NCBI RefSeq assembly: GCF_022870865.1 | Contig: NZ_CP091508.1 | Span: 992,001 to 1,056,000, forward strand | Direction of reading: 5' to 3' | Length of the DNA: 64,000 nt | Source of the DNA: Uruburuella testudinis | Lineage (GTDB): Bacteria; Pseudomonadota; Gammaproteobacteria; Burkholderiales; Neisseriaceae | Part shown: piece after piece, positions 18,624-27,946 of the stretch | Layout of the letters: each line of letters opens with the position of its first letter | Numbering within the stretch: position 1 is the first letter of the stretch | The notes under the pieces: generated by a model | The model's database searches: none | The model's input: only the letters and a program-made list of their open reading frames with translations | What the model was told of the DNA's origin: nothing | Program-made: the position numbers and the translations under genes

Positions 18624-18655
18624 AAAAGCAGGATACGTTAACGTATCCTGCTTTT
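18624..18655 (+). terminator. Perfect-palindrome terminator
   Basis: AAAAGCAGGATACGTT and its exact reverse complement form a 32-base palindrome ending in CTTTT, 23 bp after the Ala-rich lipoprotein stop codon. Confidence 0.88.
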
Positions 18656-18691
18656 GCTTTATACTGAGCCTCGCGCTTGAAATTTATTTGC

Positions 18692-18834
18692 GGCCCATTC
18701 ATTCGACAAAATAACCTAACCGCATCGGCTCATTCGGGCTCCGAGGAGACCGGCTTTGCTCAAGCATGATGCGCCAAGCCGACCGGCCCCATATGTGTGC
18801 GCCGCCTTATTGGCTGACGTTTATGAATGGGTTT
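18692..18834. repeat. R2 interspersed repeat, long copy
   Basis: GCCCATTCATTCGACAAAAT at the left and TTTATGAATGGGTTT at the right bound a copy containing AACCTAACCGCATCGGCT. It abuts an R1 copy starting at 18834, so the two repeats share their border. Confidence 0.7.
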
Positions 18835-18996
18835 AGGTATCCTGACCATTCGATTGACGAATGTATTTTGCTCCTGAAAACGCATCTGCTGTGTAAAAAG
18901 CCTCACAAGATGTTCAATCTTGCTGCGTTTTTTGCCTTGCATTTGCATTTTCAGGAACAAAAATCCTCTCATAAACAACACATCAGGACACCCTAG
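18834..18996. repeat. R1 MITE-like repeat, full copy
   Basis: Left end TAGGTATCCTGACC, right end CATCAGGACACCCTAG. The body contains the R1 core AAAAAGCCTCACAAGATGTT and TTGCTGCGTTTTTTGCCTTG. It lies 30 bp upstream of the flavin dehydrogenase gene. Confidence 0.75.
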
Positions 18997-19026
18997 AAGG
19001 CTTAATAACTGGAGCATACGGAAAAT

Positions 19027-20400
19027 ATGACAGGGCAGGATTTGAAGCAGGCGCTTGCGGCATTTTTGTCGGAAAGCGAAATTGTGGCAGACGGGCAGCC
19101 GTTTTTAATCGATCAGCGCCGCCGTTATACCGGTAAGGCCGATGCGGTGGTACAGCCCGACAGTGTAGAAAAAGTGCAGGCGCTGATGCGGTTTTGTTTT
19201 GAGCACGGCATCGCGGTTACGCCGCAGGGCGGCAATACCGGTTTGTGCGGTGCAGCTGTGCCTGACGGCGGGGTGTTGTTGAATCTAAGCCGGCTGAACC
19301 GTATCCGCAGCGTTGATTTGGCGGACAATGCGATAACCGTCGATGCCGGCGCAGTGCTGCAAAATGTGCAGCAGGCAGCCGCAGCCGCGGGACGTTTGTT
19401 TCCCTTGAGCCTGGCCAGTGAAGGTTCATGCCAGATCGGCGGTAATATTGCGTGTAATGCGGGCGGGTTGAATGTGTTGCGCTACGGCACGATGCGTGAT
19501 TTGGTATTGGGTTTGGAAGTGGTGCTGCCCGATGGCGGGTTGATGTCGCATTTGCAGCCGTTGCATAAAAATACCACCGGTTATGATTTGCGCCATTTGT
19601 TTATCGGCAGCGAGGGCACGCTCGGCATTATTACCGGGGCAACACTGAAGCTGTTTGCGCAGCCGCAAACCACTGAAACCGCTTGGGTGGGGGTGGAAAC
19701 CATCGAGCAGGCGGTTAGGTTGCTGACCTTAATGCAGGGGCGGTTTGCCGAGCGCTTGTGCAGCTTTGAGCTGGTGAGCCGTTTTGCTTTAACGCTGTCA
19801 TCAGCATTCAGCCGTTTGAGCGTGCCTGTTGAGGCAGAATGGCATGTGCTGCTTGATTTGACCGATTCGGTTGCCCGCGATGATTTGGGTGAATTGCTGG
19901 CCGAGTTTTTGTTTGAGTGCGGTTTTGAAAATGCCGTGTTGGCGCAATCGGAAACGGAAAGGCTGAATTTGTGGACGTTGCGTGAAAATATTTCGGCTTC
20001 ACAACGTCAGCTGGGCGCCAGTATCAAGCATGATATTGCGGTGCCGATTGCCCGGGTGGCTGAGTTTGTCGACCGCTGTGCGCCGGCATTGCAGGCGGCG
20101 TTTGCAGATATACAAATTGTGGTGTTCGGCCATTTGGGCGACGGCAGTTTACATTACAACACTTTTCTGCCGGAGGTGCTTGGTAATGAGGTGTATCAGT
20201 ATGAAGATGCGGTTAATGCACTGGTGTATGAGCATGTGCTGGCTTGCGGCGGCACGATTGCTGCCGAGCACGGCATCGGGCAGGTTAAAAACCAATGGCT
20301 GCCGCGTGTGCGCAGCGAAGCGGAAATCGCCCTGATGCGGGCGGTAAAAGCCCAGCTTGATCCGCATAATATATTGAATGCAAATAAGTTGTTGCCATAA
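19027..20400 (+). CDS. FAD-linked 2-hydroxyacid dehydrogenase (GlcD/D-LDH family)
   Basis: A 457-residue flavoenzyme. The FAD-binding PCMH domain is in the first half (VTPQGGNTGLCGAAVPDGG, PLSLASEGSCQIGGNIACNAGG, LFIGSEGTLGIIT). The C-terminal oxidase domain carries VFGHLGDGSLHYN and ends AAEHGIGQVKNQWL..LDPHNILNANKLLP. Members oxidise D-lactate, D-2-hydroxyglutarate or related acids and pass electrons to quinone or an ETF. The exact substrate cannot be settled. It stands alone with a DUS terminator behind it. Confidence 0.88.
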   Translation: MTGQDLKQALAAFLSESEIVADGQPFLIDQRRRYTGKADAVVQPDSVEKVQALMRFCFEHGIAVTPQGGNTGLCGAAVPDGGVLLNLSRLNRIRSVDLADNAITVDAGAVLQNVQQAAAAAGRLFPLSLASEGSCQIGGNIACNAGGLNVLRYGTMRDLVLGLEVVLPDGGLMSHLQPLHKNTTGYDLRHLFIGSEGTLGIITGATLKLFAQPQTTETAWVGVETIEQAVRLLTLMQGRFAERLCSFELVSRFALTLSSAFSRLSVPVEAEWHVLLDLTDSVARDDLGELLAEFLFECGFENAVLAQSETERLNLWTLRENISASQRQLGASIKHDIAVPIARVAEFVDRCAPALQAAFADIQIVVFGHLGDGSLHYNTFLPEVLGNEVYQYEDAVNALVYEHVLACGGTIAAEHGIGQVKNQWLPRVRSEAEIALMRAVKAQLDPHNILNANKLLP

Positions 20401-20422
20401 AGTGGCATAAGGGCATAAGATA

Positions 20423-20459
20423 AGGCCGTCTGAAAGCCATTGTGGTTTCAGACGGCCTT
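20423..20459. terminator. Inverted-DUS terminator
   Basis: AAGGCCGTCTGAAAGCCA and TGGTTTCAGACGGCCTT pair around a short loop directly after the flavin dehydrogenase gene. Confidence 0.8.
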
Positions 20460-20543
20460 GGCTTTATTAAAAGCGTATATTCAGTTCCATTTTACTCCGT
20501 TGAAATAAATTTTCCAGCAGATTTTCAGACTACATTTTATTTC

Positions 20544-20557
20544 ATGACTTAAGTCAA
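20544..20557 (+). promoter_or_regulatory. FNR-like operator upstream of pflB
   Basis: ATGACTTAAGTCAA has the 5-4-5 spacing of the FNR consensus TTGAT-N4-ATCAA and keeps the TGA/TCA cores; the inner positions are C and G instead of T and A. It lies 114 bp before the pflB ATG in an AT-rich region, which fits anaerobic activation. This is a motif match only. Confidence 0.4.
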
Positions 20558-20670
20558 AATAGTAATTTTATTTCTCTAAAATGCTTACTTATCCTAAAAA
20601 ATAAGTGCTATCCTACCCATACAAATTTCTTCTTCTATATTTTTTAGCTTAACCAAAACAGGAGTTTATT

Positions 20671-22953
20671 ATGGCTACCACCGCACAAGAGCGTTCCACT
20701 GCATGGTCCGGCTTTCAGCCGGGCGATTGGGAGAACGGTGTAAACGTACGCGATTTTATTCAAAAAAATTACACCCCTTATGAAGGTAACGGCGATTTTC
20801 TGGCGCCCGCCACCGAAGCGACCACCACGTTGTGGAATAATGTGATGGAAGGCATCAAGGTTGAAAACCGTACCCATGCGCCTTATAAAATCGATTCGCA
20901 AATCGTATCCGGCATTAACAGCCACGCCGCCGGCTATATCGATAAAGATTTGGAAACCATTGTCGGCCTGCAAACCGATGAGCCGCTCAAACGTGCGATT
21001 ATGCCTTACGGCGGCCTGAAAATGGTGATGGATTCCTGCAAAATCTACGAAAGCCCCTTGAATCAGGAAGTGGTTAAAGCGTTTACCGAATACCGTAAAA
21101 CCCATAACCAAGGCGTGTTTGACGTTTACACCCCCGATATCCGCCGCTGCCGAAAATCCGGTGTGCTGACCGGCTTGCCCGATGCTTATGGCCGCGGTCG
21201 TATTATCGGCGACTACCGCCGCGTGGCGCTTTACGGTATCGACTTTTTGATGGCCGATAAAGTGGCGCAGTTCAATTCTTTGCAAGCCGATTTGGAAGCC
21301 GGCAAAAACTTGGAAGAAACTATTCGCCGCCGTGAAGAAATCAACGACCAACACAAAGCGCTCGGCCAAATGAAAGAAATGGCCGCCCGCTACGGTTTTG
21401 ATATTTCACGCCCGGCCGCCAATGCCCGCGAAGCTGTGCAATGGACTTATTTCGGCTATCTGGCAGCAGTAAAATCGCAAAACGGCGCAGCCATGTCGTT
21501 CGGCCGTGTGGCTACTTTCCTCGATATTTATATCGAACGTGACCTGAAAGCCGGTACACTTACTGAAAGCGAAGCGCAAGAGCTGATCGACCATTTGGTG
21601 ATGAAGCTGCGTATGGTGCGCTTTTTGCGTACGCCCGAATATGACGAACTGTTTTCAGGCGACCCGATTTGGGCCACCGAATCTATCGGCGGTATGGGCT
21701 TGGACGGCCGCACGCTGGTTACCAAAAACAGCTTCCGCTTCCTGCACACGCTTTACAACATGGGCCCGTCTCCCGAGCCGAACATTACTGTGTTGTGGTC
21801 TGAGCAACTGCCGGAAGGTTTCAAACACTTCTGTGCCAAAGTATCCATCGATACATCGTCTATCCAATATGAAAACGATGATTTGATGCGCCCCGATTTT
21901 GAAAGCGACGATTACGCCATTGCCTGCTGCGTGAGCCCGATGGTTGTCGGCAAACAAATGCAGTTTTTCGGCGCCCGTGCCAATCTGGCCAAAACCATGC
22001 TCTACGCTATCAACGGCGGTATTGATGAAAAATCCAAAGAGCAGGTCGGCCCGAAAACCGAGCCGATTTTAGATGAAGTGTTGGATTACGACACTGTGTT
22101 GAACCGCATGGACAATTTCATGGATTGGCTGGCAACCCAATACGTAACCGCGTTGAATATTATCCACTATATGCATGATAAATATTCATACGAAGCCGCG
22201 CTGATGGCTTTGCACGACCGTGATGTGAAACGCACCATGGCTTGCGGTATTGCCGGTTTGTCGGTGGCTGCCGACTCGCTGTCTGCCATCAAATATGCCA
22301 AAGTGCGCCCGGTGCGTGATGAAAACAACATTGCGGTAGACTTTGAAATCGAAGGCGAATATCCGCAATTCGGTAACAACGATGATCGCGTAGATGATAT
22401 TGCCTGCGATTTGGTTGAGCGCTTTATGAAAAAAGTGGCCACGCATCCGATGTACCGCAATGCCATCCCCACCCAATCTGTGCTGACCATCACTTCCAAC
22501 GTGGTTTACGGCAAAAAAACCGGCAATACCCCTGACGGCCGCCGTGCAGGCGCACCGTTCGGCCCGGGTGCCAACCCGATGCACGGCCGCGATGTCAACG
22601 GTGCCGTGGCTTCGTTGAGCTCTGTAGCCAAACTGCCGTTTGAGTTTGCCAAAGACGGTATTTCCTACACCTTCTCGATTGTGCCGGGCGCGCTGGGTAA
22701 AGACGAAACTTCACGCGAGAAAAATCTGGCCGGCTTGATGGACGGTTATTTCCACCACGAAGGTGGCGTAGAAGGCGGCCAGCACTTGAATGTTAACGTG
22801 CTCAACCGTGAAATGCTGATTGAAGCGATGAACGACCCCGAGCTGTATCCGCAGCTGACCATCCGCGTTTCAGGCTATGCGGTGCGGTTTAACTCCCTCA
22901 CCAAAGAGCAGCAGCAAGACGTGATTACCCGCACCTTTACCGCCAGCATGTAA
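20671..22953 (+). CDS. pflB: Pyruvate formate-lyase (formate C-acetyltransferase)
   Basis: A 760-residue glycyl-radical enzyme converting pyruvate and CoA to acetyl-CoA and formate without oxygen. The paired catalytic cysteines are C419-C420 in [14 protein letters not shown], and the radical Gly735 lies in RVSGYAVRF near the C-terminus. Length and both motif positions match E. coli PflB closely. The activase pflA follows 126 bp downstream past a terminator. It indicates a fermentative or microaerobic side to this organism's metabolism. Confidence 0.96.
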   Translation: MATTAQERSTAWSGFQPGDWENGVNVRDFIQKNYTPYEGNGDFLAPATEATTTLWNNVMEGIKVENRTHAPYKIDSQIVSGINSHAAGYIDKDLETIVGLQTDEPLKRAIMPYGGLKMVMDSCKIYESPLNQEVVKAFTEYRKTHNQGVFDVYTPDIRRCRKSGVLTGLPDAYGRGRIIGDYRRVALYGIDFLMADKVAQFNSLQADLEAGKNLEETIRRREEINDQHKALGQMKEMAARYGFDISRPAANAREAVQWTYFGYLAAVKSQNGAAMSFGRVATFLDIYIERDLKAGTLTESEAQELIDHLVMKLRMVRFLRTPEYDELFSGDPIWATESIGGMGLDGRTLVTKNSFRFLHTLYNMGPSPEPNITVLWSEQLPEGFKHFCAKVSIDTSSIQYENDDLMRPDFESDDYAIACCVSPMVVGKQMQFFGARANLAKTMLYAINGGIDEKSKEQVGPKTEPILDEVLDYDTVLNRMDNFMDWLATQYVTALNIIHYMHDKYSYEAALMALHDRDVKRTMACGIAGLSVAADSLSAIKYAKVRPVRDENNIAVDFEIEGEYPQFGNNDDRVDDIACDLVERFMKKVATHPMYRNAIPTQSVLTITSNVVYGKKTGNTPDGRRAGAPFGPGANPMHGRDVNGAVASLSSVAKLPFEFAKDGISYTFSIVPGALGKDETSREKNLAGLMDGYFHHEGGVEGGQHLNVNVLNREMLIEAMNDPELYPQLTIRVSGYAVRFNSLTKEQQQDVITRTFTASM

Positions 22954-22977
22954 TCCGCCGGTAACGCTGCATCACAA

Positions 22978-23008
22978 AATGCCGGGTAGGTTTACCCGGC
23001 ATTTCTTT
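22978..23008 (+). terminator. Terminator between pflB and pflA
   Basis: AATGCCGGGTA and TACCCGGCATT pair around GGTT and are followed by TCTTTTC. It should lower pflA relative to pflB, as expected for a catalytic activase. Confidence 0.85.
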
Positions 23009-23079
23009 TCACAAAATTTTTCAGACGGCCTATGCTGTATAATAGTTCTTCTGAAAACAACACAATACGCACACAAACT

Positions 23080-23877
23080 ATGCAAACTCATACCATTCAC
23101 CCGGCCGAATCTGCCGACGGTCACCGGCATTATCACGGCAAAGGCATTGTGCATTCTATCGAAAGCTGCGGCACGGTCGACGGGCCCGGCTTACGTTTCG
23201 TGCTGTTTATGCAAGGTTGCTTGATGCGCTGCCTGTATTGCCACAACCGCGATACATGGGATATGCGCACCGAGCAAGCGCAAGTGCTTACGGTAGAGCA
23301 GGTGATGAAGCAAGTGATTTCCTACCGCCATTACCTGCGGGCAACTGGCGGAGGCGTAACCGCAACAGGGGGCGAGCCGTTACTGCAATACGAGTTTATC
23401 CGCGACTGGTTTGCCGCCTGCCATGAAAACGGCATTCATACCTGCCTCGATACCAACGGCTATGCCCTGCATTACGATGCCATTCTCGACAGCTTGATTG
23501 ATCACACCGATTTGGTGATGCTCGATTTAAAACAAATCGACCCCGAAATCCATAAAGTGCTGGTCGGCATTCCCAACACCAAAACCCTGCGTTTCGCCCG
23601 TTATCTGGCCGAACGGCAACAGCCTACGCGCGTGCGCTTTGTGATTGTGCCGGGCTATACCGATGATGACCGCTCCGCACACCTGTTGGGCGAATTTATC
23701 GGCGACATGGAAAACATCGAAACCGTCGAGCTGCTGCCGTATCATGAATTAGGCGCGCACAAATGGGAATTGTGCGGCGATGAATACAAACTCAAAGGCG
23801 TACATCCGCCTCCGAAAGATACCGTGCTGCATATTAAAGAAATTTTGGAAGGCTACGGCAAAAACATCATTTATTGA
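23080..23877 (+). CDS. pflA: Pyruvate formate-lyase activating enzyme
   Basis: A 265-residue radical SAM enzyme that installs the glycyl radical on PflB. It shows [20 protein letters not shown] followed by the [4Fe-4S] motif CLMRCLYC, then [11 protein letters not shown] and [16 protein letters not shown] 23080 is chosen by alignment with the usual family start (about 20 residues before the GTVDGPG segment), although no strong ribosome site precedes it. An inverted DUS hairpin closes the unit. Confidence 0.93.
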   Translation: MQTHTIHPAESADGHRHYHGKGIVHSIESCGTVDGPGLRFVLFMQGCLMRCLYCHNRDTWDMRTEQAQVLTVEQVMKQVISYRHYLRATGGGVTATGGEPLLQYEFIRDWFAACHENGIHTCLDTNGYALHYDAILDSLIDHTDLVMLDLKQIDPEIHKVLVGIPNTKTLRFARYLAERQQPTRVRFVIVPGYTDDDRSAHLLGEFIGDMENIETVELLPYHELGAHKWELCGDEYKLKGVHPPPKDTVLHIKEILEGYGKNIIY

Positions 23878-23910
23878 GCCGGCTTGATTTTTCAGCAAGG
23901 CAACAAAATA

Positions 23911-23955
23911 AGGATAAGGCCGTCTGAATAATATTTTTCAGACGGCCTTATCCTT
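23911..23955. terminator. Extended inverted-DUS terminator after pflA
   Basis: AGGATAAGGCCGTCTGAA and TTCAGACGGCCTTATCCTT form an 18-bp stem around TAATATTT, longer than the DUS core alone. Confidence 0.85.
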
Positions 23956-24045
23956 ATTTCAAACAGCCAACCGGCAACGCCGCCGGATTATTTTTTGAAT
24001 AGGTTATGCTATCATGCGCCCCTATTGTTAAAGGAAGCCGATATC

Positions 24046-24483
24046 ATGGAACCCACTGTTTACCTTTATACCGACGGCGCATGCAAAGGCAACCCCGGTG
24101 CGGGCGGGTGGGGCGTGTTGATGCGTTACGGCAGCCACGAAAAAGAGCTGTATGGCGGTGAGGCCGACACCACCAATAACCGCATGGAGCTGATGGCGGT
24201 CATCGAAGGCCTGAAAGCCTTGAAACGCCGTTGCCGTGTGCAAATCTGCACCGATTCGCAATATGTGAAAAACGGTATGGAAAGCTGGATACACGGCTGG
24301 AAGAAAAACGGCTGGAAAACCGCTGCCAAAAAACCGGTTAAAAACGAAGATTTGTGGAAAGCGCTGGATGCGTTGGTGAGCGCCCATGATGTGCACTGGA
24401 CATGGGTAAAAGGCCACGCCGGCCATGCAGAAAATGAAAAGGCTGATGCGCTGGCCAATAAAGGCGCGGCCCGCTTTATTTGA
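24046..24483 (+). CDS. rnhA: Ribonuclease HI
   Basis: A 145-residue endonuclease that removes RNA from RNA-DNA hybrids. The catalytic carboxylates are in place: D10 ([14 protein letters not shown]), E48 (NNRMELMA), D70 (ICTDSQYV) and the C-terminal Asp in [13 protein letters not shown], with the handle region [24 protein letters not shown] 24046 follows AAAGGAAGCC; an upstream in-frame ATG at 23995 is too early. Confidence 0.95.
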   Translation: MEPTVYLYTDGACKGNPGAGGWGVLMRYGSHEKELYGGEADTTNNRMELMAVIEGLKALKRRCRVQICTDSQYVKNGMESWIHGWKKNGWKTAAKKPVKNEDLWKALDALVSAHDVHWTWVKGHAGHAENEKADALANKGAARFI

Positions 24484-24570
24484 AATAGCCGTTTATTCGG
24501 CCGCTTCGTGCGGCTGTTCTGTTTCCGGTTGCCGCTATTTAAGAATCACGGGAAACTCTGCCGGCGGCTG

Positions 24571-24624
24571 ATACCTTTTACAAAAGTAAGCTGACCAAGC
24601 AGCGGGCTGAAGGCTGTACAGGGC
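24571..24624. repeat. R2 repeat, left part (split by R1)
   Basis: ATACCTTTTACAAAAGTAAG opens an R2 copy whose other end lies at 24790-24853. The element between them is a full R1 copy, so R1 inserted into R2. Confidence 0.6.
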
Positions 24625-24789
24625 TGGGGTGTCCTGATGTATCATGTATCATCATCTTTTTTACGCTAAAAGCACATCTGCTGTATTAAAAAGCTTCGCA
24701 AGATGTCTAACTTTGCTGCGTTTTTTGCCTTACATCTGCCCTTTTATCACAAGAAATCTGAATCATTCTGAATGGTTAGAGCACCCCAG
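24625..24789. repeat. R1 MITE-like repeat nested in R2
   Basis: Left end TGGGGTGTCCTGATG and right end GGTTAGAGCACCCCAG are inverted. The body shares CGCAAGATGTCTAAC, TTTGCTGCGTTTTTTGCCTT and CTTTTATCACAAGAAATCTG with the other copies, the last in reverse orientation to 6431. Confidence 0.72.
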
Positions 24790-24853
24790 CGAAACCATTT
24801 CTGTTCAAACACCGGCGAGCCAACGCGGTTAGCTTGTTTTTATGAATGGGTAT
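24790..24853. repeat. R2 repeat, right part (split by R1)
   Basis: GAGCCAACGCGGTTAGCTTG followed by TTTTTATGAATGGGTAT is the right half of R2, complementary in layout to the left part at 24571. Confidence 0.65.
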
Positions 24854-24888
24854 GAAATGTGAGCAGAGCTTTAATTTAAAATTAAGTT

Positions 24889-24921
24889 AAAAGGCCGTCT
24901 GAAAGCGTTTTCAGACGGCCT
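24889..24921. terminator. Inverted-DUS hairpin before the HIT gene
   Basis: AAAAGGCCGTCTGAAAG and TTTTCAGACGGCCTG form a hairpin 48 bp upstream of the HIT gene ATG; it ends upstream transcription. Confidence 0.7.
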
Positions 24922-24969
24922 GATACATTAAAATAAGCCCTTATTGTATTTCTTTGAAAAGGTTTTTTC

Positions 24970-25383
24970 ATGAATGATTGCCCGATTTGTCAGGCGCAAA
25001 ACGAAGAAATATTGTGGCAAAATGACCGCTTGCGCGTGATTGCCGTGCATAACGAAGCCCAAGCGCCCGCATTTTGCCGGGTTATCTGGCAGGCGCATGT
25101 TGCAGAAATGACTGATTTGGCGGCAGCCGAACGTGATGAAATTATGCAGGCGGTATACCGTGTGGAAGCTGCTATGCGGCAAGTGTTCCATCCGGCCAAA
25201 ATCAATTTGGCCAGCCTGGGCAATGTGGTGCCGCATCTGCATTGGCATGTGATTGCCCGCTTTGACGATGATGCTCATTTTCCCGCACCGATTTGGGCGC
25301 CTGCACAGCGGCAGGCGGCGATGATGCTGCCTGAAAACTGGCCGCAGCAAATCAAGCAGATTCTGGAAACAGAGGCCGTCTGA
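24970..25383 (+). CDS. HIT family nucleotide hydrolase/transferase
   Basis: A 137-residue histidine-triad protein. The triad H89-L90-H91-W92-H93 lies in NVVPHLHWHVIARF, and a Cys pair at the N-terminus (CPICQ) may bind zinc. HIT proteins cleave nucleoside phosphoramidates or dinucleotides; the cellular substrate is not known for this branch. The gene ends in a DUS: GAGGCCGTCTGA gives Glu-Ala-Val-stop. Confidence 0.88.
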   Translation: MNDCPICQAQNEEILWQNDRLRVIAVHNEAQAPAFCRVIWQAHVAEMTDLAAAERDEIMQAVYRVEAAMRQVFHPAKINLASLGNVVPHLHWHVIARFDDDAHFPAPIWAPAQRQAAMMLPENWPQQIKQILETEAV

Positions 25384-25525
25384 ACAGCTGCCGAAGCCAG
25401 CTCTGGTAAGGTAAATCGAATGTGTTTTCAAGCATTTGCCGACATGGCAGGTTTGACAGAGCAACTCCATCCGCTTCATATCCGAATGGTTGGTAAACTT
25501 GCCAACCGAAATCATAAGGAAACCT

Positions 25526-26707
25526 ATGACTTGGCAACCCTCCCGCCGCGCATTTCTGCGTACATCCGCCGCTGTTGCCGGTGCAGGCTTGTTACAGGCC
25601 TGCGGCAGCACACAGCAACCGCCTCTAACCCCCACCAAGACCCAGCCCGTGCCGCCTAAAAGAACCCAACCCGCCCGTCAGGGCGATAATGTTTTACGCG
25701 TTGTCGCCCCATCCGGCTTTGCCGATAACAGCAGCCGTGTTGAAGCCGGCCTGACCCGTTTGTATCACGCCGGTTTCACGGTAACCAATCAGCAGGCAGG
25801 TTACCGCCGCTATCAGCGTTTTGCCGGCAGCGATGCCGAACGTTTGGCTGATTTCCAAGATGTGGCCAGCGGCCGAGTGGTCACGCCGAAAGTGTTGATG
25901 GGGCTGCGCGGCGGTTATGGTGCGGTACGCCTGTTGTCGCAGATTGATTTCGCCGGCCTGGGCGCACGCATGCGCGAGCGAGGTACATTGTTTTTCGGCT
26001 TCAGCGATGTCTGCGCCATCCAACTGGCCTTGCTGGCAAAAGGCAATATGAGCAGCTTTGCCGGGCCGATGGTGTATAGCGAATTCGGCAAACCCCAGCC
26101 CAGCACTTATACCATGGATTCATTTATCAGCGGCAGCACCAATCCGCAGCATACCTTGATGGTTGCTGAGATTCAGCGGCGTGAGGTCAATGTAGAGGGC
26201 ACATTGTGGGGCGGCAATCTGAGCGTGCTGGCATCGCTGGCCGGCAGCCCGTATCTGCCCGATGTGCCGGGCGGTATTTTGTTTCTCGAAGATGTGGGCG
26301 AGCAGCCTTACCGCATCGAGCGCATGTTGCAAACGCTGTATTTGGCGGGCGTGTTATCAAAGCAGCAGGCGATTATCTTCGGTGATTTCCGTATGGGCAC
26401 CATCCGTGATGTGTATGACAGCAGCTATAATTTCAGCGCAGTAGTCAACACCATTCAGCGGGTGGCAAGAGTGCCGGTGCTTACCGGTTTTCCGTTCGGC
26501 CATATTACCAACAAGGCAACGTTTCCATTAGGTGCGCAAGCGCAAATCCGCAGCAGCAGCAATGGCGGGTATTCGGTCAGCTTTAGCGGCTATCCCACTT
26601 TGAATGCCGCTTCACTTTCATTAGATACTTTATTGCCGCCGCCGGTAACGTTTGATTCGTTCGGCAGCGGCTTTGGCGGCGTGGTGGAAGATACCGTGAT
26701 CGAATAG
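25526..26707 (+). CDS. ldcA: LD-carboxypeptidase, peptidase S66 (LdcA-like), Tat lipoprotein
   Basis: A 393-residue enzyme with a twin-arginine lipoprotein signal (SRRAFLRTSAAVAGAGLLQAC, Cys26) followed by a Pro/Thr-rich tether. The S66 fold is indicated by LRVVAPSGFADN, the serine motif FFGFSDVCAIQLALL, a Glu in FLEDVGEQPYRIERM and a His in GFPFGHITNKATFPLG, giving the Ser-Glu-His triad. It trims the terminal D-Ala from tetrapeptide stems of peptidoglycan. Export by Tat with a lipid anchor is unusual for LdcA, which is cytoplasmic in E. coli. ATG 25526 is used because the Tat motif starts there. Confidence 0.85.
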   Translation: MTWQPSRRAFLRTSAAVAGAGLLQACGSTQQPPLTPTKTQPVPPKRTQPARQGDNVLRVVAPSGFADNSSRVEAGLTRLYHAGFTVTNQQAGYRRYQRFAGSDAERLADFQDVASGRVVTPKVLMGLRGGYGAVRLLSQIDFAGLGARMRERGTLFFGFSDVCAIQLALLAKGNMSSFAGPMVYSEFGKPQPSTYTMDSFISGSTNPQHTLMVAEIQRREVNVEGTLWGGNLSVLASLAGSPYLPDVPGGILFLEDVGEQPYRIERMLQTLYLAGVLSKQQAIIFGDFRMGTIRDVYDSSYNFSAVVNTIQRVARVPVLTGFPFGHITNKATFPLGAQAQIRSSSNGGYSVSFSGYPTLNAASLSLDTLLPPPVTFDSFGSGFGGVVEDTVIE

Positions 26708-26793
26708 AGCTGCCGTGTTTTCGAATCTTGCTGTATCGGATAGGTTCGGCAATGCTTTAATAAAACGATTAAACTGCGCATTGATTCTTTTTC

Positions 26794-26841
26794 AGGCCGT
26801 CTGAATGATGGATCGGTATCGGTAAATCTTTCAGACGGCCT
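26794..26841. terminator. Inverted-DUS terminator after ldcA
   Basis: AGGCCGTCTGAA and TTTCAGACGGCCT pair around a loop of about 23 bases, about 90 bp after the ldcA stop. Confidence 0.7.
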
Positions 26842-26913
26842 GAAGCTTTGGCAAAACATGTTTTCAGCCTGAAAGCAGGCCGATCCTGCTTATTTCTGCC
26901 TTGCCGAAATGGC

Positions 26914-26961
26914 ACCCCATTCACAAAAATAAGGCCTATTGGACATTTAGGATAATAGGCC
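26914..26961. repeat. R2 end next to a hairpin at the end of the orphan toxin cassette
   Basis: ACCCCATTCACAAAAATAA is an R2 left end without a body. It is followed at once by AGGCCTATT-N13-AATAGGCCT (26932-26962), a 9-bp stem that overlaps the last codons and stop of the cassette on the minus strand. Confidence 0.55.
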
Positions 26962-27840
26962 TACATTCATCATTCCCCGCATTTGTCCTGCCAAATAAGG
27001 GTCATTTATTACTGCATAATTGTAGGCAGCATTCCAATCTTTGATATCCACCACAATAGCTTTTGCTGTTGCACTGCCTTGTTGAGTGGGATTGTACAGA
27101 TACAAAGGCGTAATGCCGTATGAATCAACCTGCAGTTGGCCATTGTCTTTGATACTGTTCCAAGTAGATGCAGGAAGATTTTTGACACCGTCAATAATAT
27201 CTTGCACACCTTGCCCGGCTCCGATGGCTTCGCCAGTTTGTTGACCTGCCAAATATTGATTGGCTTTTTCAGGGCTGTTTGGATACAGCTGTTGTGCATT
27301 TCTGAATTGCGCACGATCTCCGGCAAAGCGCCCCGAGAAGTCACCGCTATCATTATTCTCCACCGCATTCTGCCCAATCACTCCCGAAATCTGCGCATTC
27401 AACGCCGCTCCGTTATCTCCCGTTGCACCCACCAAAGCCGCAATCACGCCCGTGGTGGATTTGATTTCGTCTTTCACGCTTTCGGGTAATAGGTTGGGAT
27501 TGAACTCACCCGTTTGCGGGTCGATGGCGGTTTGACCGTCGTTATACTGCTGCGACAGGTATTGTGCGGCTTTTTCAGCGGCTACGGCTGCGCTGCCGCC
27601 ACTGAGTGCATTCCCGCCGTTGATGTAGGCCAGGGTTGCGCCTAAGGCGAAATGGCTGACTGCTTGGGCGATTTCGTTTTTGTCGGCGCCGTGGCCGAAT
27701 TGTCGGCCGATGGCGGCGGAGGCGTAGGGGGCGAGGGTGTTGGCGGCAACCTGTATATCGGTTTGGCCGCCGAGCGCGCCGGTAATCAGGGCGGAGGCGG
27801 CATTTAATGCGCAGCTGTTGCTGTTGATTTGACTGGATTG
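26947..27840 (-). pseudogene. Orphan TpsA/CdiA C-terminal cassette (VENN pre-toxin, no start codon)
   Basis: An open frame of 297 codons with no plausible start before a GTG at 27477 and a TAA at 27843. The first 165 codons (ALNAASALITGALGGQTDIQ, HFALGATLAYINGGNALSGG, LLPESVKDEIKSTTGVIAAL, GVIGQNAVENN) repeat the end of the large exoprotein at 28399-31236. After VENN the sequence diverges (DSGDFSGRFAGDRAQFRNAQ) and ends GMMNVGLLS with no toxin family I recognise. This is the layout of a silent tpsC/CdiA-CT cassette that could be recombined onto an expressed exoprotein. No immunity gene follows it. Confidence 0.75.
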
Positions 27841-27884
27841 TTAAAGAATGAGGCCGTCTGAAAAGAAGAGTTTCAGACGGCCTG
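27834..27884. repeat. Cassette boundary element with inverted DUS (copy 1)
   Basis: TGGATTGTTAAAGAATGAGG followed by a DUS pair (GCCGTCTGAAAA / TTTCAGACGGCC). The same order occurs at 31274-31331 in front of the other cassette, so this is a shared boundary between toxin cassettes and also a terminator for the SUKH gene. Confidence 0.65.
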
Positions 27885-27946
27885 AGAATTGTGCATGTGA
27901 TATAGGGCATAAACCCTAGGCACGCAGTTACGTTTGCTTGTTTTAG

